DNA of 22,904 nt. It comes from Candidatus Proximibacter danicus (GTDB lineage Bacteria; Pseudomonadota; Gammaproteobacteria; Burkholderiales; Rhodocyclaceae). The stretch lies in assembly GCA_016710885.1 (NCBI GenBank), contig JADJUC010000022.1, positions 1 through 22,904 of the forward strand, read 5' to 3'. Positions 1 to 5,284 of this stretch are shown here, piece by piece; positions within the stretch are counted from its first letter, which is position 1, and each line of letters begins with the position of its first letter. Under the pieces are notes generated by a model that was not told where the DNA came from, did not search any database, and worked only from the letters and a program-made list of their open reading frames with translations. The position numbers and the translations under genes are program-made.

Positions 1-1
1 C

Positions 2-28
2 CCTCGCAAAAAGCTCGAAGGCGCTTAA
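2..28 (+). CDS. C-terminal tail of an antitoxin gene (partial)
   Basis: An open frame entering from the left encodes PRKKLEGA and stops with TAA at 26-28. The GTG start of the YoeB-type toxin follows with no gap. Txe/YoeB toxins are normally encoded directly after a Phd/YefM antitoxin, so this tail is probably the antitoxin of that pair. Only eight residues are present, so the family cannot be verified here. Confidence 0.5.
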   Translation, partial: PRKKLEGA

Positions 29-295
29 GTGGTGAGTTGGGAGATTGTTTATGCGAAGCAAGCAATGAAGGATGCGAAAAAGCTTGCTGCAAGTGGTCTT
101 AAGCCAAAGGCACTAGAACTGCTGGCGATTCTTGCCCACGACCCGTTTCAAAATTCTCCGCCCTTCGAAAAGTTGGTTGGTGATCTTGCTGGCGCCTACT
201 CGCGACGCATCAATATTCAGCACCGCATGGTCTATGAGGTTTTTACCAAAGAGAAAACGGTTCGTGTCCTGCGTATGTGGACCCACTATGAGTGA
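29..295 (+). CDS. yoeB: Txe/YoeB family mRNA-interferase toxin
   Basis: The 88-residue product matches the compact RelE-fold Txe/YoeB toxins, which cut mRNA in the ribosomal A site. Visible family features are FEKLVGDLAGAYSRRI (residues about 46-61), where the Glu and the SRRI Arg correspond to catalytic positions, the HRMVYEV strand after it, and the C-terminal HYE holding the His-Tyr pair that ends YoeB proteins. The GTG start at 29 abuts the antitoxin stop codon; GAAGG at 17-21 is a plausible ribosome binding site, and the next codon is also GTG (32). The gene is followed within 7 bp by an attC-like site, so it is the payload of an integron cassette. It differs clearly from the second YoeB at 1339-1593, so the two are not a recent duplication. 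Confidence 0.85.
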   Translation: MVSWEIVYAKQAMKDAKKLAASGLKPKALELLAILAHDPFQNSPPFEKLVGDLAGAYSRRINIQHRMVYEVFTKEKTVRVLRMWTHYE

Positions 296-301
296 GTTGA
301 A

Positions 302-370
302 GCCGAACCCATCCATCAACTCGGACACGGGCGATGAAGCTGCCCGCGCCGGTCATGGCAAACGTTCTGC
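302..370 (+). other. attC-like cassette recombination site 1
   Basis: The outer boxes GCCGAAC (302-308) and GTTCTGC (364-370) pair at 6 of 7 positions. The inner arms CGGACACGGGC (322-332) and GCCCGCGCCGG (342-352) form an imperfect stem with a bulged A and one mismatch. CCAT/ATGG pairing lies between boxes and stem. It directly follows the YoeB-type gene, and recombination would cut after G364. The right box deviates from GTTRRRY, so this site is more degenerate than site 2. Confidence 0.65.
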
Positions 371-399
371 CCCACTTTCACGGAGAAGCGCGGGGCGTG

Positions 400-445
400 T
401 TTGTACATACAATAAACCTTGACGCACCACTTATTTGTGCATACA
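400..445 (+). promoter_or_regulatory. Probable BrnA operator: two direct 12-bp repeats
   Basis: TTTGTACATACA (400-411) and TTTGTGCATACA (434-445) agree at 11 of 12 positions and lie 34 bp apart. The second copy overlaps the -10 box of the brnTA promoter and the first lies upstream of the -35. BrnA is a ribbon-helix-helix DNA-binding antitoxin that represses its own operon, so these are the best operator candidates. That assignment is inferred. Confidence 0.5.
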
Positions 446-447
446 CT
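419..447 (+). promoter_or_regulatory. brnTA cassette promoter
   Basis: A -35 box TTGACG (419-424), a 17-bp spacer and a -10 box TACACT (442-447) form a good sigma-70 promoter inside the cassette. The -10 ends 7 nt before the brnT ATG (455), so the expected transcription start falls at or next to the start codon and the mRNA would be leaderless. No Shine-Dalgarno lies between. Confidence 0.65.
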
Positions 448-454
448 CTAGCGC

Positions 455-733
455 ATGAAAGTTGACTTCGACCCGATCAAGAACGAGAGAAACATCAGAG
501 AGCGTCAACTCTCGTTCGAACGAGCAGCAGAAGTCGATTTCAATACTGCGCTAGTGTTTCCTGACACCCGAAAGGCATATGGCGAAACTCGTTACATCGC
601 GCTGTGCTATCTGGATCGCCGGTAGCATGTGCTGTGCTTTACCGAGACCGAGACAGGCATTCGGGTAATCAGTTTCCGTAAGGCAAATACGAGAGAGGCA
701 AATAGATATGGCAAGCCGCAAACCCTTGATTGA
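455..733 (+). pseudogene. brnT: BrnT-type toxin gene with an internal nonsense codon
   Basis: Reading from the ATG at 455 gives a 92-codon frame with the BrnT (DUF497) pattern: MKVDFDPIKNERN at the start, a central ARG/ETRYIALCYLDRR-type segment, then HVLCFTETE and IRVISFRKANTREANRY near the end. BrnT is a RelE-fold ribonuclease neutralised by BrnA. The frame is broken by TAG at 623-625, directly before HVLCF, where homologues have one ordinary residue; only 56 residues would be made without read-through. No frameshift is present, so one base change would restore it. It overlaps brnA by 26 bp, the normal brnTA order. Either the toxin is dead or there is a sequencing error. The toxin assignment is strong; whether the stop is genuine is unknown. 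Confidence 0.8.
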
Positions 734-983
734 TACTGACGGCGAGGTTCGCGAACTGACGGCCGAGGATATGGCGAAGTTCAAGCCGGCTGCTGAGGTA
801 TTGCCACTGTCGCTTAGGAAGAAACTAGCTGTTCGTGGCCCTCAGAAGACACCGACCAAAGAGCGCATCACCATTCGGTTGTCGCGAGAAGTGGTAGAGC
901 AATTCCGCGAAAGTGGCGAGGGCTGGCAAACCCGCGTGGATGCCGCCTTGCGTGAGTGGCTCAAGAGTCATTCTCCGGCGTAG
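708..983 (+). CDS. brnA: BrnA family antitoxin
   Basis: The 91-residue product has the BrnA layout. A variable N-terminal part, including LTAEDMAKFKPAAEVLP, would contact the toxin. The C-terminal ribbon-helix-helix begins with ERITIRLSREVVEQFR and continues with GEGWQTRVDAALREWLKSH (about residues 50-88). BrnA dimers bind BrnT and repress the operon. The ATG at 708 lies inside the brnT frame, so translation is probably coupled; GAGAGAGG upstream (691-698) is a usable ribosome binding site. The partner toxin gene carries a stop codon, which would leave the antitoxin without a target of its own. The attC site expected after this gene is not recognisable. Confidence 0.88.
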   Translation: MASRKPLIDTDGEVRELTAEDMAKFKPAAEVLPLSLRKKLAVRGPQKTPTKERITIRLSREVVEQFRESGEGWQTRVDAALREWLKSHSPA

Positions 984-1010
984 CGGTACGGTCGGGCGCT
1001 TTACCGTTTT

Positions 1011-1056
1011 GGGGGGGCGGGCGCCCGGGCCCGCGGGCGGGGGCGGAGAAAAAAAA
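1011..1056. other. G/C-only tract followed by A8, probable junction or artefact
   Basis: Positions 1011-1046 contain only G and C, including a run of seven G (1011-1017) and palindromic blocks such as GCGGGCGCCCGGGCCCGC, and are followed by AG and eight A. Nothing else in the AT-richer cassette array resembles this. It lies where the attC site of the brnTA cassette and the 5' part of the next cassette should be. It could be a deletion junction, a degenerate filler or an assembly/base-calling fault. The 84-bp stretch between brnA and the HTH remnant otherwise holds only a weak hairpin (ACGGT/ACCGT) followed by TTT. Confidence 0.6.
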
Positions 1057-1057
1057 C

Positions 1058-1270
1058 GCAGCACACACTATTAAACAAATTTTCGGGCACAGAGCACGAG
1101 CTGGTCTCACGCAAGATGCTGTTGCTGAGCGCATGGGCACTACAAAAAGCGCAATTTCTCGGCTTGAGTCTTCCGGCAAGCACGCGCCGTCGCTCGCTAC
1201 ACTCAAGCGCTACGCAGAGGCGGTCGGCTGCGACCTTCAAGTCAAACTCGTTCCCCACAAGGCCGCATGA
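1058..1270 (+). pseudogene. N-truncated Xre/HigA-type HTH antitoxin remnant
   Basis: The frame ending at 1270 encodes a clear Xre helix-turn-helix: ARAGLTQDAVAERMG, then TTKSAISRLESSG and APSLATLKRYAEAVGCDLQVKLVP. This matches the C-terminal half of HigA/RelB-type antitoxins encoded after RelE-fold toxins. No credible start codon precedes the domain. Upstream the frame runs through the G/C-only tract and into brnA out of frame; the first internal ATG (1132) lies after the first HTH helix. The partner toxin and the antitoxin N-terminus seem to have been lost. The attC site begins just after the stop, so this is the 3' part of a former TA cassette. The domain call is strong; loss of function is inferred. 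Confidence 0.7.
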
Positions 1271-1271
1271 C

Positions 1272-1335
1272 GCCGAACAAATCCTTCCAGCGGACTGCCC
1301 GCAAGCGGGCAGTCCGCTGAAGTCCAACGTTGAGC
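1272..1335 (+). other. attC-like cassette recombination site 2
   Basis: The left box is GCCGAAC (1272-1278). The right box GTTGAGC (1329-1335) matches the GTTRRRY consensus exactly. The central arms at 1288-1302 and 1305-1319 are perfectly complementary over 15 bp around an AA loop. TTC/AAG pairing continues outward with one bulged C, the extrahelical-base feature of attC sites. This is the best-preserved of the four. Confidence 0.8.
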
Positions 1336-1338
1336 GTC

Positions 1339-1593
1339 TCAGTAATGAAACCGCAATTGAGCAATCAAAAGGTCATTCCCTTCAACGCGGTACACCATGC
1401 GGTGCTCATCCGTGATGCGGCGTGACCAGAATCCTGATAGTGCATGCTTCAATGCTTCCGGCTTTCCAACGCCAGAGAAGGGTTCGCGTTGGGTTTCTTG
1501 AATCAACTTGTTGATCCGTTCAACCATGCGTTTATCTTGTTTTTGCCAGTAAAGATAATCTTCCCATGCCTCATCCGCGAAAATCAGCTTCAC
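1339..1593 (-). CDS. yoeB: YoeB mRNA-interferase toxin
   Basis: The 84-residue product matches YoeB closely along its whole length: MKLIFADEAWEDYLYWQKQD at the start, GKPEALKHALSGFWSRRIT with the catalytic Glu and Arg positions, EHRMVYRV, and the C-terminal FHY with the His-Tyr pair. YoeB binds the 70S ribosome and cleaves mRNA in the A site when freed from YefM. The start overlaps the antitoxin stop by 4 bp (ATGA), typical for yefM-yoeB. The operon runs against the cassette direction, with its 3' end next to attC site 2, so it depends on its own promoter. Confidence 0.93.
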   Translation of the reverse strand: MKLIFADEAWEDYLYWQKQDKRMVERINKLIQETQREPFSGVGKPEALKHALSGFWSRRITDEHRMVYRVEGNDLLIAQLRFHY

Positions 1594-1841
1594 TTTGCCA
1601 GCTTCCGCTCAACGCCTTTCCCAGCGTTGAGTTGTGTGGCCGCCGAGAGAAGGCGCTTGGCGTTTGCGGGCGTGCGCAAGAGATAGGCGGTTTCCTCAAG
1701 CGCTTTGTAATCTTCGAGCGAGAGCATCACCACGGCTTGGTCGCCGTTACGGGTGATAATCAAGGCTTCGTGATCGTCGCAAACCCGATCCATGGTGCTG
1801 GCGAGATTTGCGCGAACGGTTGTGTAGGTCATTGCGTCCAT
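1590..1841 (-). CDS. yefM: YefM/Phd family antitoxin
   Basis: The 83-residue product has the Phd/YefM N-terminal DNA-binding domain (MTYTTVRANLASTMDRVCDD, then EALIITRNGDQAVVMLSLEDYKALEETAYLL split over about residues 25-55) and a C-terminal tail that would wrap the toxin. It neutralises YoeB and represses the operon. GGAGGT lies 5 nt before the ATG at 1841, which favours this start over the internal ATG three codons later. A perfect inverted repeat with a TGTACA core lies in its promoter. The gene lies in reverse orientation inside the cassette bounded by attC sites 2 and 3. Confidence 0.93.
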   Translation of the reverse strand: MDAMTYTTVRANLASTMDRVCDDHEALIITRNGDQAVVMLSLEDYKALEETAYLLRTPANAKRLLSAATQLNAGKGVERKLAK

Positions 1842-1855
1842 GATGCACCTCCGAA

Positions 1856-1896
1856 TATGTACGCATTACTGTACATAACGAACCATCATTTGTCCA
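1856..1896 (-). promoter_or_regulatory. yefM-yoeB promoter with YefM operator
   Basis: On the minus strand TGGACA (1896-1891) and TACAGT (1873-1868) are separated by 17 bp. The -10 is embedded in a perfect 7-bp inverted repeat, TATGTAC (1856-1862) and GTACATA (1871-1877). The right arm contains TGTACA, the hexamer core known from YefM operators. Unlike the other TA promoters here, it leaves a short leader with a Shine-Dalgarno. Confidence 0.65.
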
Positions 1897-1917
1897 GCAA
1901 AGGTGTTCGGCCACGAC

Positions 1918-1984
1918 GCCCAGCCAATCATTCGAGCGGACCTGCGTGAGAAGCCGTGCAGGCCGCTCAATTCAAACGTTTGCC
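1918..1984 (+). other. attC-like cassette recombination site 3
   Basis: The boxes GCCCAGC (1918-1924) and GTTTGCC (1978-1984) are degenerate. The central stem is clear: GAGCGG-A-CCTGC (1934-1945) pairs with GCAGGCCGCTC (1958-1968), leaving A1940 unpaired. The left-arm sequence AATCATTCGAGCGGACCTGC resembles that of site 2. It closes the inverted yefM-yoeB cassette. Confidence 0.65.
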
Positions 1985-1994
1985 TGACTCCTCA

Positions 1995-2023
1995 TTGCCT
2001 ATGCTAGCACTTTTAGCTATCAT
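1995..2023 (+). promoter_or_regulatory. hicAB cassette promoter
   Basis: TTGCCT (1995-2000), 17 bp and TATCAT (2018-2023) form a plausible sigma-70 promoter. The -10 ends 6 nt before the hicA ATG (2030) and no Shine-Dalgarno intervenes, so the mRNA is probably leaderless. The palindrome GCTAGC (2003-2008) within the spacer is a possible part of a HicB operator. Confidence 0.6.
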
Positions 2024-2029
2024 TTAATC

Positions 2030-2284
2030 ATGAACGCCAAACACCGCAAAACGCTTACGGCAATCTTTGCTCGACCGACGTCTGCGTCCATCGTGTTTGC
2101 TGACATCGAAGCGTTTATAAAGTCGCTCGGTGGTTGCGTTTCAGAGCGCGAAGGATCGCGCGTCAGAATCGAACTGAATGGCGAACAGTGGCGCTGCCAT
2201 CGCCCACATCCGGGCAAGGAGGCCAAGCGTTATCAGGTCGAAGAAGCTCGAGAACTATTGGAACGTGCAGGAGTGCTGCCATGA
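2030..2284 (+). CDS. hicA: HicA family toxin (mRNA interferase)
   Basis: The 84-residue product resembles the short double-stranded-RNA-binding-fold HicA toxins. It has an N-terminal helix (KHRKTLTAIFARP), FADIEAFIKSLGG, then EGSRVRIELNGEQWRCHRPHP with the strand carrying the conserved His, and a C-terminal helix (VEEARELLERAGVLP). HicA cleaves mRNA and is blocked by HicB. The ATG at 2030 lies 6 nt after the -10 box and has no ribosome binding site. The stop overlaps the hicB start by 4 bp (ATGA). The gene and its partner make up the last complete cassette of the array. Confidence 0.9.
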   Translation: MNAKHRKTLTAIFARPTSASIVFADIEAFIKSLGGCVSEREGSRVRIELNGEQWRCHRPHPGKEAKRYQVEEARELLERAGVLP

Positions 2285-2610
2285 ACACTATGACGTACAA
2301 AGGCTATACCGCTCGCGTTGAGTACGACGAGCGTGACAACATTTTCGTTGGCCGTATTCTCGGCATTCGCAACATGATTAGCTTTCATGGCGTAACGGTT
2401 GCCGAATTAAGGGCCGAGTTCGAGCTCGCAGTCAAAGACTATCTGGCGGACTGCAAGCAGCAAGGTGTGCACCCCGAGAAGGCGGCTTCCGGCAAGTTGC
2501 TGCTGCGCGTACCACCTGAAGTTCATGGTCGCGCTCTCATTGCTGCGCAGGCGGCAGGCAAGAGCCTGAATCAATGGGCTACCGAGGCTTTGCAGCAGGC
2601 GGCCCAATGA
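2281..2610 (+). CDS. hicB: HicB family antitoxin
   Basis: The 109-residue product starts with the HicB partial RNase H-like fold (TYKGYTARVEYDERDNIFVG, then RNMISFHGVTVAELRAEF and KDYLADCKQQG). It ends with a ribbon-helix-helix of the Arc type (SGKLLLRVPPEVHGRALIAA followed by KSLNQWATEALQQAA). The N-terminal domain should bind HicA and the C-terminal one the operator. The ATG at 2281 overlaps the hicA stop. A longer frame open from 2134 overlaps hicA and adds no homologous sequence, so it was not used. The stop lies 3 bp before attC site 4. Confidence 0.92.
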   Translation: MNTMTYKGYTARVEYDERDNIFVGRILGIRNMISFHGVTVAELRAEFELAVKDYLADCKQQGVHPEKAASGKLLLRVPPEVHGRALIAAQAAGKSLNQWATEALQQAAQ

Positions 2611-2612
2611 GC

Positions 2613-2679
2613 GGCTAACTTAGCATTCCACCGGACCTGCGCAAAAAGCCGCGCAGTCCGGTGATTTCAGACGTTGGGG
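2613..2679 (+). other. attC-like cassette recombination site 4 (last in array)
   Basis: The boxes are GGCTAAC (2613-2619) and GTTGGGG (2673-2679). The central stem CACCGGACCTGCGC (2629-2642) pairs with GCGCAGTCCGGTG (2651-2663) with one bulged C. It closes the hicAB cassette and marks the right end of the array. Confidence 0.75.
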
Positions 2680-2801
2680 GTCAGCAATATGACAGCCCTG
2701 CAGACCTATGTCATCGATAAGAAGTTTGCGCAATTTGTGAAGGTGAGCCTCGGAGTAGCCATTGCTCCATTCATAACGATGCGCCTGTCCGAAGACGCAA
2801 A
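2680..2801. other. Array/chromosome junction with a possible ORF remnant
   Basis: Between the last attC and the core gene on the minus strand, a plus-strand frame starts at ATG 2689 (MTALQTYVIDKKFAQFVKVS...) and runs 3' into the antisense of the DUF2322 gene. The first 37 or so codons have the AT-richer composition of the array. They could be the 5' remnant of a cut-off cassette gene; no family was recognised. No terminator is visible for the converging minus-strand gene. Confidence 0.3.
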
Positions 2802-3122
2802 TCAGACCGCAAAAACGTGCTTGACCCGCAGCGTCAGTTTCTTTTCAGCGACCTCGAATAGCCGGTCGATGTTTGGGTGCTTGCCCGGATGCAGCCGCGC
2901 ATCGTCGGTGTGCTCGGCGTAGAGCTCGAGCCCCTTCTTCGCTGCATCCGGCGTAATGGCGCCGTAGGTCTGGCCGAGGTGGTTGTAGACCGACAGCGAA
3001 CCCTGGCTGCCGGCCTTGTTCTCGATGGTGGTGACCACGATACCCTCGGCATCGATCAGGTTGAGCGCCGAGAGGTGCGAGATGCCGGGGAGTTTCTTCA
3101 GATTGGCCTGAAACTGTGACAT
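2802..3122 (-). CDS. DUF2322 family protein
   Basis: The 106-residue product resembles the small DUF2322 family of beta/gammaproteobacteria. Visible landmarks are an N-terminal FQANLKKLPGISHLSALNL, a GSLSVYNHLGQTYG segment and a conserved DDARLHPGKHPNIDRLF block near residues 73-89. The molecular function is unknown; no signal peptide or membrane segment is seen. GGGAGAA lies 7 nt before the ATG at 3122. Only 14 bp separate it from the upstream purB stop, so it is probably co-transcribed with purB. The family assignment comes from recall of the pattern. Confidence 0.75.
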   Translation of the reverse strand: MSQFQANLKKLPGISHLSALNLIDAEGIVVTTIENKAGSQGSLSVYNHLGQTYGAITPDAAKKGLELYAEHTDDARLHPGKHPNIDRLFEVAEKKLTLRVKHVFAV

Positions 3123-3136
3123 GGTGATTCTCCCGA

Positions 3137-4504
3137 TCAGATCCGTTTAGCCAGTTCGGCGGCCTTGCCGATGTAGCCCCACGGCGTCAGTTGCAGCAAC
3201 TCGGCCTTGGCGGCTTCCGGAATTTCCAGCGTGGCGACGAACGCCTGCATGCCTTCGCGCGAGACGCGATTGCCGCGTGTCAGTTCCTTGAGCTTTTCGT
3301 ACGGGTTGGCAATCGCGTAGCGGCGCATCACCGTCTGGATCGGCTCGGCAAGCAGTTCCCAGTTGGCGTCGAGGTCTTCCAGCATGCGCTCCGGGACCGC
3401 TTCCAGCTTGCCGAGGCCGCGCAGCAGCGAGTCGTAGGCGAGCTGGGCATAGCCGAGGCCGACGCCCATGTTGCGCAGCACGGTGGAGTCGGTCAGGTCG
3501 CGCTGCCAGCGCGAGATCGGCAGCTTCTCGGAAAGATGCTTGAGTACGGCATTGGCCAGCCCGAGGTTGCCTTCCGAGTTCTCGAAGTCGATCGGGTTGA
3601 CCTTGTGCGGCATGGTCGAGGAGCCGATTTCGCCGGCCTTCAGCTTCTGCTTGAAGAAACCGAGCGAGATGTAGCCCCAGACGTCGCGGTTGAAGTCGAT
3701 GAGGATGGTGTTGGCGCGGGCGAAGGCGTCGAACAGCTCGGCCATCGCGTCGTGCGGCTCGATCTGGATGGTGTAGGGGTTGAACTCCAGCCCGAGGCTT
3801 TCAACGAAGCGCTTGGCGAAGCCTTCCCAATCGTAGCCGGGGTACACCGCCAGGTGGGCGTTGTAGTTGCCGACGGCGCCGTTGATCTTGCCAAGCAGGC
3901 TGACCCCGGCGATGCGGGTGCGGGCGCGTTCGAGGCGATAGACGACGTTGGCCATTTCCTTGCCCATGGTTGTCGGCGTTGCCGGCTGGCCGTGCGTGCG
4001 CGACATCATCGGCACTTCGGCCAGCTGGTGTGCCAGTTCGCGCAGGCGGGCGGAGACCTTGTCCAGTGCCGGCAGCAGCACTTCTTCGCGCCCGGCCTTG
4101 AGCATCAGGGCGTGCGAGAGGTTGTTGATGTCTTCGGAGGTGCAGGCGAAGTGGATGAACTCGGAAACCCGCATCACTTCCTGGTTATCGGCAAGTTTTT
4201 TCTTGATCCAGTATTCCAGCGCCTTCACGTCGTGGTTGGTGACCGACTCGATCTCCTTGACCTCGGCCGCATGCTCCGGCTGAAAATTCGTCACCAGCGC
4301 ATCGAGTGCGGCCACGGTGGCCGGTGAGAAGGCTGGTATTTCCTTGAAATGCGGCTCGGCGGCCAAGGCCTTCAGCCATTCGATTTCCACCTGCAGACGG
4401 CGCCGGATCAGGCCGTACTCGGAAAACTGCGGACGCAAGGCGTCAAGCTTGGCGGCGTAACGCCCGTCGAGTGGAGAAAGCGCTGTAAGCATGGTGAAAG
4501 GCAT
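3137..4504 (-). CDS. purB: Adenylosuccinate lyase
   Basis: PurB catalyses two purine steps: SAICAR to AICAR plus fumarate, and adenylosuccinate to AMP plus fumarate. The 455-residue product aligns along its whole length with the enterobacterial enzyme. It carries SRTHGQPATPTTMGKEM with catalytic His171 and the fumarase/aspartase-superfamily signature GSSTMPHKVNPIDFENSEG with the catalytic Ser at 295/296; these numbers match E. coli PurB. FACTSEDINNLSHAL and RWQRDLTDSTVLRN are also present. The start at 4504 is preferred over the internal Met at residue 5 because it reproduces that numbering and has AGGA upstream. It is transcribed divergently from the GST gene and leads a two-gene unit with the DUF2322 gene. 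Confidence 0.97.
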   Translation of the reverse strand: MPFTMLTALSPLDGRYAAKLDALRPQFSEYGLIRRRLQVEIEWLKALAAEPHFKEIPAFSPATVAALDALVTNFQPEHAAEVKEIESVTNHDVKALEYWIKKKLADNQEVMRVSEFIHFACTSEDINNLSHALMLKAGREEVLLPALDKVSARLRELAHQLAEVPMMSRTHGQPATPTTMGKEMANVVYRLERARTRIAGVSLLGKINGAVGNYNAHLAVYPGYDWEGFAKRFVESLGLEFNPYTIQIEPHDAMAELFDAFARANTILIDFNRDVWGYISLGFFKQKLKAGEIGSSTMPHKVNPIDFENSEGNLGLANAVLKHLSEKLPISRWQRDLTDSTVLRNMGVGLGYAQLAYDSLLRGLGKLEAVPERMLEDLDANWELLAEPIQTVMRRYAIANPYEKLKELTRGNRVSREGMQAFVATLEIPEAAKAELLQLTPWGYIGKAAELAKRI

Positions 4505-4533
4505 GGAAGAGATCCTGTTGCGAGAAGAACGTT

Positions 4534-4563
4534 ATTTTACCGCTCCGTGAAATCCTCCCGCAA
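4534..4563 (-). promoter_or_regulatory. Predicted purB promoter
   Basis: On the minus strand TTGCGG (4563-4558) and TAAAAT (4539-4534) are 18 bp apart, 29 bp upstream of the purB ATG. The boxes fit sigma-70 moderately well. No PurR-like operator was recognised. Confidence 0.45.
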
Positions 4564-4580
4564 ACCGGGAATGGGCCGGA

Positions 4581-4589
4581 TGCTATAAT
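4581..4589 (+). promoter_or_regulatory. Extended -10 promoter of the GST gene
   Basis: TGCTATAAT is a perfect TATAAT preceded by the TGn extension. No convincing -35 lies 16-18 bp upstream, which fits extended -10 promoters. It ends 28 bp before the ATG at 4618 and is divergent from the purB promoter. Confidence 0.6.
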
Positions 4590-4617
4590 TCGCCTCCCAA
4601 CACCGCTCGAGAACCAG

Positions 4618-5226
4618 ATGAAACTGATCGGATCGCTGACCAGTCCGTACGCACGCAAGGCTCGGGTTGTCCTGGCCGAAAAAAAGATGGAGTACGACTT
4701 TGAGATCGACTCCCCGTGGAACGCCGACAGTGGCGTGCCCAACCTCAACCCGCTAGGCAAGATTCCCGTCCTCGTCCTTGACGACGACACGGTGCTCTTC
4801 GATTCGCGTGTGATCGTCGAGTACCTCGACAACGTCACCCCCAACAACAAGCTGATGCCGGTGCCGAACCGCGAACGCATCCTGGTAAAGCGCTGGGAAG
4901 CCCTTGCCGACGGCATCTGCGATGCCGCTACCACGGCTTTCCTGGAAGCCAAGCGCCCGGCCAAGCTGCGCGACAAGGACTGGATCGAGCGCCAGCGCGG
5001 CAAGATTGCTGCCGGCCTCGAGTACATGGCCGAGGAACTTGGGGAGAGCGCCCACTGCATGGGTACGCATTTCTCGCTGGCCGATGCTGCTGTCGGCTGC
5101 GCGCTCGGCTATCTCGTTTTCCGCTTCCCTGATATCAACTGGCAGGAAAGCCACCCCAACTTGGCCAAGCTCTACGACAAACTGATGCAGCGTCCGTCGT
5201 TTGCCGAAACGGTGCCGCAGGGCTGA
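4618..5226 (+). CDS. Glutathione S-transferase family protein
   Basis: The 202-residue product has an N-terminal thioredoxin-like GST domain (KLIGSLTSPYARKARVVLAE, with the SPYARK active-site turn around residues 7-14). NPLGKIPVLVLDD contains the cis-proline of the glutathione site, and DSRVIVEYLD provides the Glu/Asp-Ser binding motif (about 64-74). A C-terminal all-helical domain follows, with HFSLADAAVGCALGYL (about 145-160). Such proteins conjugate or reduce electrophiles with glutathione in the cytoplasm; the substrate cannot be told. It resembles the YibF/GstB-type bacterial GSTs. It is monocistronic, with an extended -10 promoter upstream and a terminator 27 bp after the stop. Confidence 0.92.
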   Translation: MKLIGSLTSPYARKARVVLAEKKMEYDFEIDSPWNADSGVPNLNPLGKIPVLVLDDDTVLFDSRVIVEYLDNVTPNNKLMPVPNRERILVKRWEALADGICDAATTAFLEAKRPAKLRDKDWIERQRGKIAAGLEYMAEELGESAHCMGTHFSLADAAVGCALGYLVFRFPDINWQESHPNLAKLYDKLMQRPSFAETVPQG

Positions 5227-5253
5227 TCCTCCGGCGGTTACGTGTCTGCTCGC

Positions 5254-5279
5254 AAAAAAGCCGCCCTCGGGCGGCTTTT
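5254..5279. terminator. Bidirectional Rho-independent terminator
   Basis: AAAAAA, GCCGCCC (5260-5266), TC, GGGCGGC (5269-5275) and TTTT form a perfect 7-bp stem with U-tracts in both directions. It lies between the convergent GST gene (plus) and the DprE2-like gene (minus), 5 bp beyond the stop of the latter. Confidence 0.9.
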
Positions 5280-5284
5280 CCATT

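Larger units (their letters stand above)
1..2679 (+). mobile_element. Chromosomal integron gene-cassette array, right-hand end
   Basis: Four imperfect palindromes of 64-69 bp, each with an outer GTT-containing core box at its right end and a central GC-rich stem with one unpaired base or mismatch, lie directly after small genes. This is the organisation of integron cassettes (gene followed by attC). The cassettes hold only TA genes, as is common in sedentary chromosomal integrons, where TA modules are thought to stabilise the array. All core boxes point the same way, so the integrase gene and attI should lie to the left of the window. The array ends at about 2679, where GC-rich core sequence takes over. 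No integrase is visible, so a CALIN (integrase-less cluster of attC sites) is equally possible. Confidence 0.75.

Noticed and set aside
2134..2610. 158-residue version of HicB
   Set aside because: The extension overlaps hicA in another frame; the ATG at 2281 gives the normal HicB N-terminus and the usual 4-bp overlap.
3191..4327. 378-codon plus-strand open frame
   Set aside because: It is a shadow of purB on the opposite strand, with low-complexity composition and no recognisable domain.
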